Below are positions 34,714 to 46,000 of a stretch of DNA of 64,000 nucleotides, piece by piece. Made by a program: the position numbers and the translations under genes. Numbering within the stretch: the stretch's first letter is position 1; each line of letters opens with the position of its first letter. A model generated the notes under the pieces. That model was not told where the DNA came from. It saw only the letters and a list, made by a program, of their open reading frames with translations, and did not search any database. The stretch comes from Aquanectria penicillioides (Eukaryota; Ascomycota; Sordariomycetes; Hypocreales; Nectriaceae): the NCBI GenBank assembly GCA_003415625.1, contig PYIU01000009.1, positions 3,100,001 to 3,164,000 on the forward strand, given 5' to 3'.

Positions 34714-34805
34714 GGGCGAATGGTTTAGTGGTATAATACTCCCTTAGCATAATTCGTCCTGCGAAAATCTGGGAGTGGTCCAGGGTTCGATTCCCTGTTC
34801 GTCCA
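34714..34805 (+). tRNA. tRNA-Ala (anticodon AGC) with a 20-nt intron
   Basis: Acceptor stem GGGCGAA (34714-34720) pairs with TTCGTCC (34798-34804), giving a G3:U70 wobble pair, the classic alanine identity element. The discriminator is A (34805). T arm CAGGG-TTCGATT-CCCTG with a 5-nt variable loop. Anticodon stem CTCCC (34739-34743) pairs with GGGAG (34771-34775). Anticodon AGC is at 34746-34748, followed by A37. The inferred intron is 34750-34769, at the standard position between 37 and 38. The exact intron ends are deduced by loop size. T-rich tracts downstream (TTTTTT from about 34868) could help end RNA polymerase III transcription. Confidence 0.82.
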
Positions 34806-36116
34806 TGTTCGGTGGTTTGAGTCCACCAAGTATCCATTTTTTGCTCTCCGTGACTGGGCCAAGCGAATTTTTTTTATAAAACAATGTCTGTTCGTTCACC
34901 CATGCAAGTGGATACAGTGATGTTTCCTTTCTGTGGCGTCCTTCTGGACAGAGATTCGGGCGGTGATCCATCAATGTTCAAATTCTGCGGCGGTTTACAA
35001 GAGGCCCTTGGTTGGGGCTGCTGACTTTGTTCGATACGATATACCTGCATATGATGAGAGCATGCCAATAGCCCGAACGTCGTATCGCATTATGGAGCTA
35101 TTGTAGATGTACCCGAGTCCATGGTGGAAGTCAGCTAGTCATATCCAAAATGTGAAATATCGGTGAAGGCAAAGAGTTTTCCGATGTTTGATTCAAAGCT
35201 ATCGATGAATAAAGTGTCGAGAAGCTGCGTTATGTCAAAGACTATTAAGTGGTAGATGGTACGAGTGAAGCATTGCGCAGGCTACCAAACTGTACTTCAA
35301 TCTTTTTCGGGGCCGAACTAGGCTCTCTGGGCCAGTTCTGCAGAATACAAGAAGTTGAAATATTGACAATTGTATTCCCAGGGGAGTGAGTGAGTGCGTT
35401 CCATCGGCATGTACCTTAATATCTAAAAGACGGGTACAGAGCATGGCTAGATCATGGCCAGACATCGCCTCGAATCAAATCAAACTCATGTTCCAACCGC
35501 ATGCTCCGACGCGGCGAGTTCCTATCTCGTAATCGAATTGGTCATTTTGTCAAGGAATGAAATTGGTTAACATGCCCGGAATCGAGACCAGACGTTGGGC
35601 GAGGAGATGAAGTATCAACTTAGATACGGGGCCTTTATTCGGAAGGTAATATGAGCGCATGCCAACCGGTAGATCTGTATTGGGAAGGCCAGCTGAGAAC
35701 ACCCTGAAGATGATTCCTTTGGCTTATTTTAGTGCCACACATGGCCCAATGTGGATCATGTGGAGAGCGCCCAAACCTAGGTCTGTGCGGTTATCTCCTG
35801 TATCAACTCAGCTTCATCGTCATCTTCTCGGAGATCACAAGTGATTAATCGATATCGGAATCTGTGGCGGGCGCACACCAAGTTGCGATACCCCGCATCT
35901 TGATGGATGTGTGTTCTCATGTTACGGCGAATTCGGCAGCCACCGTCCTTCGCCACGCAAGCAGACCGGAGTCGGATCTTGCGAATTCTGATGCCGGTCT
36001 AGTGAGAATGCGTCGCAGCGCGGAAGGCATGGCCGATTGTGATATTTAGACACTACGCCTAACTACCGTGTGGTTGTAGTCTTCTCGCTTTCCACCATCT
36101 TCTTTCCACCCTCAAG
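34806..36116. other. Intergenic region, no supported gene
   Basis: About 1.3 kb. Short frames (34874-35068 minus, 35235-35465 minus, 35659-35844 plus) lack domains. Pyrimidine-rich sequence at 36080-36115 directly precedes the DUF3445 start and is probably its promoter or leader. Confidence 0.4.
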
Positions 36117-37470
36117 ATGGACGTCCTTCAAGCAATCAAGAGCATGCCTGTTCATACGACGGCCGCCACGGTAGCCATGGCCGTGTTACTTGTGTCTTGG
36201 ACTCTCCATGTTATTGTAAGTTTTGGTTGTTTTCAAGAGCGTTCATTCTTTTGGCGACTGATGAATTAGGTTCGCACAAGGGAACAAAAGTCTGGGCCTA
36301 GAGCTGCGACGATCGTTCGGCCCCTTAAGCAAAAGACCATGGAGAATTTGATACCGCTTCACAACTTCGACTGGAAAACTAAAAAGCCTACACAGTTTCG
36401 CCCATTCAAACCAATCTACCACATCACAATGGGTAAGATCTATATCCTCTTCTCCAACGTCTCCGATTTGAGGAACTATATCGCCAGTACTTCCTGGTAA
36501 TGAAGGCTCACAAAATCATAGCGATCAAGTCTGATACTCCATCCGAGCTGATTACAATTGATCGTGACTACCTTGATCGCATCAACATTAGAAAGGACCT
36601 CATCTTAGAATATGGAAACCAAGTTCATGGTTGCCTGCCTCAAGGCCGAGATGCGGTTCGAGAGTTTTATTCATACATGATGAAGGAGTACTTGTTCACC
36701 TGCTACCCCTCAATGTTTGAATTGTCCAAGGACAAATCTACTATCCAGAACCTTGTAACGAATGCTTCGCACCCTACAAGTCCACCGGAGGACTTGAATG
36801 CGGCTCTTCGCGCCCTGGGTACAACAGTTGAAGAAGATCTCTTCTTTCTCAAACCAACATCAGAAGGTCACCAATGCGTGGCATTCATGTGTTGTTTTCC
36901 TTCAGGTTGGAATCCAGCGGCAAAACTGGGCATGAACATGAATCAAATCCATACTACGGTGCCTTCATATGACAAAATTGGTCCTAGCATGGAAAGATTT
37001 TTTACCAGACTGGAGGTTGGAAAGAGTGTCAAAAGAACAAATGTAGGCACAACGACCCCAGTGTAAAGTTTGAGACTAATCTTCGCTCGCATCAGTGGAC
37101 TATTCAGACGCACACCAATCTGTACAATGCGAAAGGGAACCATGTCACCGACGACCAACAGGTTGAAGAAGAAGAAATCGATCCAGAACAGGCGAGTCAT
37201 ATTTGGAAGTTATTGAGAACTGATTCTAACTTTTACTAGACCTTTGCCCGAATCGAGCTGCAAACCCTTAGTCGGCTCCCCAGCAGCCACGCAGTCCTTT
37301 TCTCGTTCAAAACGTATCTATATCCACTTTGTGATTTGAAGAAAGAAGGGTTGGGTCCTGAAATAGCTGATGCTATTGAAGGACTGAAGAAGGGTAATGC
37401 CCCAGAAATGTGGCGCTACAAGAGCGCTGTGCGATGGGGCAAGAGTGTTTGCGAATACCTTAGAGCGTGA
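36117..37470 (+). CDS. DUF3445 protein (heme-dependent oxidative N-demethylase-like), 5 exons, 369 aa
   Basis: The family (PF11927) includes heme-dependent oxidative N-demethylase subunits; the fungal members' substrates are unknown. Exons 36117-36215, 36270-36432, 36522-37042, 37096-37191 and 37240-37470; total 1,110 bp, all in frame. An N-terminal hydrophobic stretch (AATVAMAVLLVSWTLHVIV) is a likely membrane anchor. Family blocks: FRPFKPIYHITM, PSELITIDRDYLDRI, a long helical middle, FPSGWNPAAKLGMNMNQIHT, IGPSMERFFTRLEVGKSVKR, FARIELQTLSRLPSSHAVLF and NAPEMWRYKSAVRWGKSV. The fourth intron (37192-37239, 48 bp) starts with GC (GCGAGT) instead of GT; the TFARIEL junction fits only with this donor. 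Adjacent genes give no functional hint. Confidence 0.8.
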
Positions 37471-38410
37471 AGAAATTATGAGGAAAGCAAGCACTTTTCA
37501 AAAAGCATGGCAAGTAGAATTTGATAAAATCACTTAGTTGTTATGTATGGAATTGTTGTTGTTATGATCAGTAGAGTGAGTTAGCCAATACTTGGAGGCT
37601 GTATATTCTCGAATGAAAAGCCGTAGTCGAGATTCACAAGTTGGAACGGAACGTTTCTCTCAATATGAGCGTTAGACATGGGACAAATATGATAGAAAAT
37701 AAGCTCTGCTTCAAAGTGCAGGGACTAGCCGTGGCCACCTTAGATTCATGCTCTCCGCTCACGCCCTCTCCTTGCCTGTCCCACCCTACCCCTATTCAAT
37801 GACTCGCCTACAATTCGCCCTTCAGCCCGCAAGAATCGACTGTACATGTAAGCGCGGGGGTGGAGATACTTAATTAGCAAGAGTGGAACCTGGTGATAAG
37901 CAGCAAACCTGGTCTCTTGGCGTTTTCATGTTGATGTGGTCACAACCTGCTTCCCCCAGATACTCCAGGTTTCAAGGAAGCTGACGATAGGGAAAGACTG
38001 GAAATGATTGGAGGGAGAGCGTCACCGACATATCTCCGGCGATGAGTAAGTTTAGAGAGTGGATTCTATTACTTCATTTCTGTCGGAGCGGTTGGGCAGG
38101 GTGACCAATAGCACCCGAGCTCCTACTGGATTCATTGTTGGGCTCATGAAGCGAGACTGGTACTGGGCCCCTTCTACTGATAGGTATATCTAGGTTCGAT
38201 TAAAATTAACCGATATCTCATGGCTTGTCCCAAAGGAGCCTCCGATCTTCGCGCTGAAGGAGTATCATGTCATCCATATGCGTATATATAATCGTCCCTG
38301 CATTGAGCTTGAAAGGTCACCAATATTGCAATTATTCGTCATCAATGACTATTAAAGCATAGAGACACAATTCTGCCCCTTTCTTGAAAGCCTAACTCTA
38401 CACATTACTT
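37471..38410. other. Intergenic region, no supported gene
   Basis: About 940 bp with no long frame on either strand. Nothing recognisable. Confidence 0.45.
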
Positions 38411-39925
38411 GACCTTGTGGTAATTTTGACAAATGTCAAGACCAACCCGCTGGATGATCCGCACGATGATCCGCACAAGGACCCAGCCTTCACTAGCGAT
38501 CCATCATGTCTCAAGGACGAAGAAGCCAGGCATATCCAAGAGCGCAATGTTCCCCACAAGGATCTAAAGAATAGGCACTTGCAGATGATTGCTCTTGGCA
38601 TGTGTTTTAACCAGGCATCTAACATTGTTTCCTTGTTACTGAAGTAAAATGGTCCGCAGGTGGGGCAATCGGAGCAGGTCTCTTTGTCGGATCTGGAAGC
38701 GCGTACACTGGAGGCTCGGGATCAAGAATAGGTTATTGGATACGCCATAGTTGGGGTGATGCTTTTGATCACATCTTTAGCTCTCGCAGAAATGGCAGTC
38801 TTGTTCCCTGTCAACGGGGCATTTTTCGCTTACATTATCCTTGGGTTAAAGGGGCTTCGCCATGGGCTGGCAATAATCGATTGCTTGGCTTACTATCCTG
38901 CTGTTCGAACTCATCGCTGCCAGTATCACGATCGCATTTTAGAGAGACGATTTAAATAAGGGGATTTGGGTGGCGGTGTTTCTTATTGCCCTTACAATCA
39001 TCCAAGTTTTCGGCCTTAAAGGCTATGGAGAAGGTACATTGCCAGTTTTGAGAGTGTAGAAGAACGCCAATCTCATTGAATTACCCATGGTCGAGTTTGG
39101 TTTTGTTCTTGTCAAAGCCCTGGCTTGCCTGGGCTGTATCCTCCAGGGTACATCAATTGTGGTGGGGTCGCAAATTAAGGATATCTTGGAGCTAAGTATT
39201 GGCATGAACCCGGTGCGTTCAAAACTCCATTAAAGGATTTTATTGATCTTCCTGCGTTTTCCTTTGGCGGCTCAGAGATGGTTGGATTAGCTGCTGCGGA
39301 GTCCGTGAATCTGAGAAAAACGATCCCTACCGCCAGCAAACAGGTGTTTTGGCGCGTTGCTATTTTCTACATCATCAACCTCTCGATCCTCGGCATGATT
39401 CTCTCCTTGGGCGATGAGAGATTGCTTGGAGCAGGTGGCGCAAATACCAAGGCATCCCTATTTGTCCTAGCCATCTAGGATGCAGGAATCAAAGCCCTCC
39501 CACTATTTTGGACGCTGTTATCACCATATCTGTTCTCATGTCGCGAACTCTCACACTTACAGCTCTACACGTACGCTATAGGCCATGGCCGAGGAAAATA
39601 TGGCTCCGAAGTGCCTGTCCTACGTTGACGGACAGGGACGCCCTTTGTGGTGCGTCGTCGTTCAAGTGGCATTTGGATTGCTGGCATTTTTAAGTGAATC
39701 TGGAGAGAGTGGACAAGTGTTCCCTTGGCTGCCAGCACTTACTGGACTGGCATTTATACTTGTTTGGGCTTCCATCTGGCTTGCACACATTCGTATGCGT
39801 GCAGGCTGGATATCACAAGGTCTGCCATTCAACCGAATTCCGTACAGAACTCCTTTTGGCACCTGGGGAAGCGACTAGAAAGCTCATGTTGCTTCGAATT
39901 GTTCGAGCGATATTTTGAGGCAACT
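38411..39925 (+). pseudogene. Amino-acid permease (AAT/YAT family) pseudogene
   Basis: Intact members are 12-helix plasma-membrane amino-acid importers. Blocks recognisable in order but in different frames: RHLQMIAL (38570), GAIGAGLFVGSGSAYTGG (38663-38720), MLLITSLALAEMAVLFPVNG (38757), WVAVFLIALTIIQVFGLKGY near 38968, EMVGLAAAESVNLRKTIPTA followed by KQVFWRVAIFYIINLSILGM (39278-39400), GANTKASLFVLAI and a TAG at 39476, then MAEENMAPKCLSYVDGQGRP (39585) and GLLAFLSESGES. The last helices expected after RIPYRTPFGTWGS are absent. At least five frameshifts or stops exist. One junction after MIAL would use a GC donor (GCATGT). Confidence 0.78.
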
Positions 39926-40355
39926 TGACAGCCACTCTATGTAGTCTCGGCCTTGGCACCACCGGACTAGTCACTAAATACTAGCCTCTCAGTCGAACGG
40001 AGCAAGGCTATTCAGATAAAAAACAAGAATATTTGCGCACAATATTGTATTTGCATATTAAATACAACACTAAAGAAAGGGCATGCATCATACAGTGGGT
40101 TCTAATAATAGTCACGTCCCCTAATCTCACTGGTTGAAGAACGGCTGTGTTATGGGGAGCATGTTCAGCCACGCACTCGCTCAGTGGCGCAAGCTGAGCC
40201 CTGAGCTCGCAGGTTGCCTAGCGAGTTAGTGCTCACAGCCTCGATGACTCACTAGACTCTATGCTATTCAATCTTATATAGGAGGTGGAAAATAAAATTC
40301 GTCGGAACTATACCATAAAGAACAAGTAGATTTGATTCCAATTATCACCGTCACA
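39926..40355. promoter_or_regulatory. Upstream region of the TatD-type hydrolase gene
   Basis: 430 bp. AT-rich at 40010-40080. CTTATATAGG at about 40271-40282 is a TATA-like element about 75 bp before the ATG. Otherwise nothing recognisable. Confidence 0.35.
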
Positions 40356-41531
40356 ATGTGTCTTCAAGGCCACGAGCACAACGGCGCGCCCGAGCCGGCG
40401 CGTCGGTACAACGACTCGTTTCCCTGGCATCTGGGCGCTTTTGACGCACACAATCACATCGCAGAGAGAATGCATTCACTTGAGGATTTGCCAACCATGA
40501 GAGCTCGAGCTGTCGCCATCATGGCAACTCGAACTCAAGATCAGCCATTGGTGGCTGAAATCGTGGCATCTCATGGCGTCAAGGATGGTAACTCGTTTCC
40601 TCAATCTGGAACCACGGTGATTGCTGGCTACGGCAGACATCCTTGGTTTTGTCACGAACTCTACGATGATCTCAGCGATGACCCAACTTTCGAACTAGCC
40701 GAGGATGTTGAGGCTGCGAAAGAGAAACATTACAAGGCTGTTCTGACACCCAGCCCTGAAGATCCTGCCTTCGTCAGAGATCTGCCAACCCCTGTGGCCT
40801 TGTCGACGTTTATCACCCAGATAAAGTCACTATTGGAGGCTGATCCATTGGCGATGGTCGGTGAAATTGGCCTCGACAAGAATTTTCGACTACCGATGCA
40901 ATGGGATCCTGAAAAGAAAGCCGTACGAGATCCGGCGCGAACTCCCGGAGGGCGAGAACGACGACCTCTAAGCCCCCATCGCATTCAGATGGCACACCAA
41001 AAAGTAATCCTTGCAGCGCATCTCAAACTCGCTGGGGAGCTTGGTAGGGCAGTGAGTGTCCATGGTGTTCAAGTGCACGGCTTGCTGTATGACGCCTTGG
41101 TGAGTTGCTGGAAGGGCCATGAGTTGAAAGGTCGTCGTTCACAGCAAAGGCACCGGAAAGAAAAGGGAAGAGTTGAAGTCGAGAATCCTGGCAGCAAGCC
41201 ATACCCGCCTCGCATTTGCCTCCACTCGTTTAGTGGGAAATCAGACGCGGTGAAGCAGTACCTGAAACCATCTATTCCTGCAAAGATCTTTTTCTCCTTC
41301 TCCAAAACAAATAATCTGGCTTCTGAAGACGCTAGGGTTAAGACGGAGGATGCGGTAAAGATCGTTCCGGACAATCGAATACTAGTTGAGAGTGACCTTC
41401 ATACAGCGGGTGACAGAATGGACAATGAATTGGAAGACATGTACCGCGCGATTTGCGATACTAAAGGTTGGGATCTTGAATACGGCGTGAGCAAAATAGC
41501 GTCAAACTATGAAGAATTCATATTTGGTTAA
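40356..41531 (+). CDS. TatD-family metal-dependent hydrolase (Scn1/Cut9-interacting-like), single exon, 391 aa
   Basis: Metal-dependent hydrolase with a TIM-barrel fold; TatD proteins are nucleases, and the closest fungal form is the S. pombe Cut9-interacting protein Scn1. Start at ATG 40356 (MCLQGHEHNGAPEP); upstream codons are open but have no ATG. Metal-site residues: FDAHNHI (His32 and His34), GYGRHPWF, VGEIGLDKNFRLP with the bridging Glu, SVHGVQVHG, CLHSFSGK and VESDLH with the final Asp. An insertion around GHELKGRRSQQRHRKEKGRV is basic and low-complexity, as often seen in fungal copies. No targeting peptide seen. The reading frame is clean. It stands alone between a permease pseudogene and the transposon block. 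Confidence 0.84.
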   Translation: MCLQGHEHNGAPEPARRYNDSFPWHLGAFDAHNHIAERMHSLEDLPTMRARAVAIMATRTQDQPLVAEIVASHGVKDGNSFPQSGTTVIAGYGRHPWFCHELYDDLSDDPTFELAEDVEAAKEKHYKAVLTPSPEDPAFVRDLPTPVALSTFITQIKSLLEADPLAMVGEIGLDKNFRLPMQWDPEKKAVRDPARTPGGRERRPLSPHRIQMAHQKVILAAHLKLAGELGRAVSVHGVQVHGLLYDALVSCWKGHELKGRRSQQRHRKEKGRVEVENPGSKPYPPRICLHSFSGKSDAVKQYLKPSIPAKIFFSFSKTNNLASEDARVKTEDAVKIVPDNRILVESDLHTAGDRMDNELEDMYRAICDTKGWDLEYGVSKIASNYEEFIFG

Positions 41532-42671
41532 GTTGAACTTAACATCAATATATGTTTGAATGCTTAACCGATGCGTCATAGTCTTGCCTCCATTTGTGAT
41601 AGTGTGTTGTTTACTTCCAAATAACTTCACCTGACTGATCTCCCCATGACTGCAGCCCACAGCCAAAAAAAAAAAAAAGTATATGTACTGGACAAACGCA
41701 AATTACGAGAATAATCGGACATTTAATCGTAGTCAAAAACGAAGCAAGGTCCTGGGAATATGCCAAGTTGGAGGGTGCAAGCCCCTTAATTAGTACTTTG
41801 TTGTCAACTACAAAAAAGTGAGGGAGGATGCGCCTTGTGGCTCGTATATCTTGGTTGGCAGGATGACGTCTGATGATCTCTGTATACTTTTCGGCAGTTG
41901 AAATGATAGATCAATACACAGGGGATCTTGGCACATTTGGAGATTTGTCATAAGCTCGATTGACCCTTTGATGGATGGTAGAGTGTCATGGTGCTTTTGA
42001 ACACTGCATGTGTCATTTCAGGTGAGACACGGCGATAGTAAAACAAATTCGAGCTTGCTTGACCAACTGATGAAGTGACACTGGAATTGCATGCATTGAA
42101 CAGCCAGTAGCTGCTCCATCTTTTCAAGCCGTTGCACCCGCCATTTACGCAAGCAAACAATCTCGAGAAGTCCAGACACGCTGCCACAAATGGAGTCTAT
42201 CACCACATGCTTGTGTCGTGTCTTCACCGCCGCTATCCGTCCTAATAGATCACTGTGTTATGTCTCACCTTCCTGCGATCATCACGGCTGAATGCACACT
42301 CCAGCCAGCCACGTACCTTTCAGTGGCAACGTGTCCAGCAGAATATCACGCAAATCGTGGGATAACATCAAACCTACTGCACGTTGTGCTGCTCATCAAT
42401 CAGGCCTCCCTGCAATCACCGGTAGCAAGACTATCTGGTAATCATTGCATGACGAGCGCTCAAGCCACCATGGACACAGGAATGATTTGGAGTGTGTTGG
42501 ATATGGTCTCGAGGGCTGAGGGGCCAGCACTATAGTAGCTGCAATTCGTGTTATCGATTGCTTCAAAATTCGCCCCTGGGGAATCTCGCGGAGCAAATTC
42601 CGGAAATTATTCGATCATTATGGATATTCATCATGTCGTTCTCGAGGATCGTGGGGGCTGCGTCATTGTGC
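41532..42671. other. Left flank of the transposon block, no supported gene
   Basis: About 1.1 kb of ordinary base composition. A poly-A run of 14 is at 41665-41678. Frames at 41948-42187 (minus), 42218-42535 (plus) and 42492-42746 (plus) show no domain, and the last runs into the LTR. The sequence is joined to the right flank by the GTGC duplication, but the joined flanks do not give a gene that I recognise. Confidence 0.4.
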
Positions 42672-43054
42672 TGTGTTGGTGGACGGGGACACTGGCCAAA
42701 ACACACACCCCACCCAGAAGGGTATAGGGTAAGCAGGTTCAGTTGAAGACCGAACAGCCTTCCCAAGCAGCTGCAAATAACTTAGAAGAATATTAAAGCA
42801 TCTAATTGAATGCTTTAGGGTATCCCTTAAAGAAAAGAAAGAAAGAAAATAGGGCAAAAAGTTATAAATAAAGTAATATTATAAAGGGCTATACTAAGAC
42901 TTTAATAGGGTCTAAATGTAAGGAATTTAGAATTTTAAAAATAAAAATTAATTAAAGAAAACTGCCTATTTATTTTCTATATCTTTAAGGTCCCTTTTAT
43001 CTTTTTAATTAACCTAATAATAGATTGATCTATATTATTTTAGACTTTAATTTA
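42672..43054 (-). repeat. Left LTR of outer element (383 bp)
   Basis: Begins TGTGTTGGTGGACGGGGACA and ends in TTAATTTA, which equals CCAACTCA with every C changed to T. About the first 110 bp are unmutated; the rest is heavily mutated. It equals the right LTR in length. In transcription terms it is the 3' LTR, because the element reads on the minus strand. Confidence 0.85.
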
Positions 43055-46000
43055 TCCCTTCTTAATGCCTTAATGCTTGCCCTTAAGTAAACTAAAAGTA
43101 TAATATAAAAGGAAAACTTTAAGCTTAATTTATTTAAATATAAAGAAAATCTTAAAGAAAGTATTTAATTAAATGCTTTATATTTATAATCTATTATTTA
43201 ATTTATTATTATCTCTTTTTATAATTTATTTTACTTTTAATATTTAACCTTTCTATTTTAACTTTATTATTACCTTTCTCTATAATGCAATTTTTAATTG
43301 CAATATTAATTAGCATAAAACTAATAAATAGAAATTAAAGGTTTAAATAGCTTATAAATAGTAATTATAATTTTATTTTATTAATTTATTAAGATTAACC
43401 CTTTTAGTATATAAAAGATCTAGCTCTTTATTTAAAGGAGTTTAAGAATAGCCTATTAATTAATTTAAGGCAAATTTATTTATTTAGTTTTAATAGTTAT
43501 CTTTCTTTTAATAAAGGCAATATAGTTTAAGTTATAATTACTTTATTAAGTTTAAATAGCAATATTAGTAATATTTCTAATTATAGTATTAGCAATTATA
43601 GTATAACTCCTTTCTCTTGCTATATGCTTAATTAATTAAGGAACTAATAAAGGCAGTATAGAGTGCTTATAAAAACTCTATTTATTACTTTTAGTAATAG
43701 GCAAATTTAAGTTTATTTAATTAAATTGCTATAAAATAGTTAATTTAAATAAAGGTATTTATTAAATTAATTAAATTAATTTAATTACTTGCTTTTTGCT
43801 TAAAGAGTTAATAAATATTTAATTAAATGCATTAAAATAAATAAATATATTTTAATTAATTTAAATTTCTTTTTTAAGTGCACTTAATTAAGCAATGCTT
43901 ATATAAATTAGTAAGCTAATAGGCAATTTATATAAGGGTTAGGCAGATTTAATTATTAGTTTAGGCTTAATAGTAGGTTTAAAGGCAAAAGTTTTAAACT
44001 TAAAGTATAGACTATAAAGGCAAATTGCTTTAATGCTTTAACTTTAGCGGTTTAAGGCTTATTTAAAACCTTTTCCTTTATTATTACTTAAGGTAATAAT
44101 AACTTTAGTGGATTTATTAATTTTAGTAGAAAATCTATTTATTATTTAATATCTATAAGTTTAATAGCATTTAATTAAATTATTAGCTAAAAGACAGTAA
44201 GGCAATTAAGGGCCTAATAGTAAAGGTAGATTTATTTAATAGCTATTGCCTTAAGGATTAAGTGGCTTTAAAATAATTTAATATTTATTTCTAAAAGTTT
44301 AATAATTAATTCCTTTTTAGCTTATTGTATAATAACCTTTTAAATTAATATAAAGCCATTAAATATTAAGGGAACTATTTTAAAATCTTAGGATATAGAT
44401 AGATTTTTAAATTTTAATAAGTTCTATAAGCTTATATTAATTAAAGAACTTTCTATTAATAATATTAAGTTTATTAAAAATAATAGTATTAATAAAATCT
44501 TATATTTAATTAGTATTTAAAATAATTAATTAAGTACTTTTCCTTTATTTATGCTTAATAAAAACCTAATTGTAGTGCATTAATACTAAAGGGGAATTAT
44601 TAATAGTATTATATCTATTATTAAAGATTAAGGGCTAGGTTATAAGGCATTTAATAATTAAAGTTTTAATAAGTTTAACTATTCTTTAGATATTAAGAAA
44701 AAGAAGAAAAGCGCTTAAAAAGCTATATTTTTAATTTTTAGCTTACTTAATAATAGGCATAATAAAAATAGAGAAATTATAGGGCAATTCTATTTTAGTT
44801 ATAATCTTCCTTTATGCTATAGTAAGTATAATAGCTTGCTTATTCTAAAGGATATTAGTAGTATTGTAAATAATTAAATGCTTTAGCTATCTATCTTAAA
44901 TAAAGAAGCTTTAATAGATAGCATTAATAAAATAAGCAAAGCTAACTAATAGCCTTTTATTATATATTGCTTATTAAAACTCTATAGGTATAAAACTAAT
45001 TAAATATTTAGTCTTTTTAATATTTATCTCTTTTAGCAAAAGCTTATAAAAGAAGCTCTTTTGCTTTTATTTATTTTTCTTAACCTTAATACTTATAATT
45101 AAAAGATTGGTTTAATAAATTATAAGAATATTAGTAAATCTATAAGTAAGGGTAATAAAAAGGGCTTAAATACTAAAATTTAAGGCTATTTCCTTCTTCT
45201 ATAGGTTTTTAAATAAATCCTATAGATCTTAATAATAAAATATTTAGGCTTAATAAAAGTTAAAAGGGAAGTCTTTAAAGCAACTAATATTAATAAGCTA
45301 AGAATCTAAATTGCTTTTATTACCTAAAATAGGCTAAGTTTTTAACTTATTAAACTAATAATCCTAATTTATTTAAGAGTAAAATAGTATAAATTAACTA
45401 TTAAATAATTAATTAAATGTTTTAATAGTATTTTCTTTACTAAAAGAAAAGAAATCTCTAATCCTACCTTTATTTTAAATAACTCCTTTAGCTATATAAA
45501 GGTCTTTACTTAATATTAAAAATTGCACCTTTAAAGTAATTACACTTAAGATTGCTTTCTTTAGCCCTATTATAAAATAAAGTAAAGATTAATAAAAAGT
45601 TTAAAAGCTTATAATTAAATGCTTATAACTTAAGAGATAAAGATTATTAGTATTTTATAGGTATTATAAATAAAGTTAAAGTAATATAACTTACTATAAA
45701 ATTATTAAAAGGAGAAAAAGAATTATAGGCATAAAGTAGGTTAATATAACTTAAGTGCCTTTATTTTTAGTTTAGTATTATTTAAGTAAATTACTATTTT
45801 AATATTTATATATATATAAATACTAATAAGTTTCTTAAAATAGTATACTTTTTAATATTTAATAAGAATTTTATTAATATTTAATTTTTACTTTAAATCT
45901 TAAGGGTTAATTTTCTATTTATTATAAAAGTATTATATTGGCCCTTTCTTTTATTCTTTTCTTTTTAGCTTATTATTCTTTATCTCTTTAATTCTTTTGT

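Noticed and set aside
42218..42746. Gene split by the outer retrotransposon
   Set aside because: Joining the flanks at the GTGC duplication gave no recognisable protein in any frame I tried.
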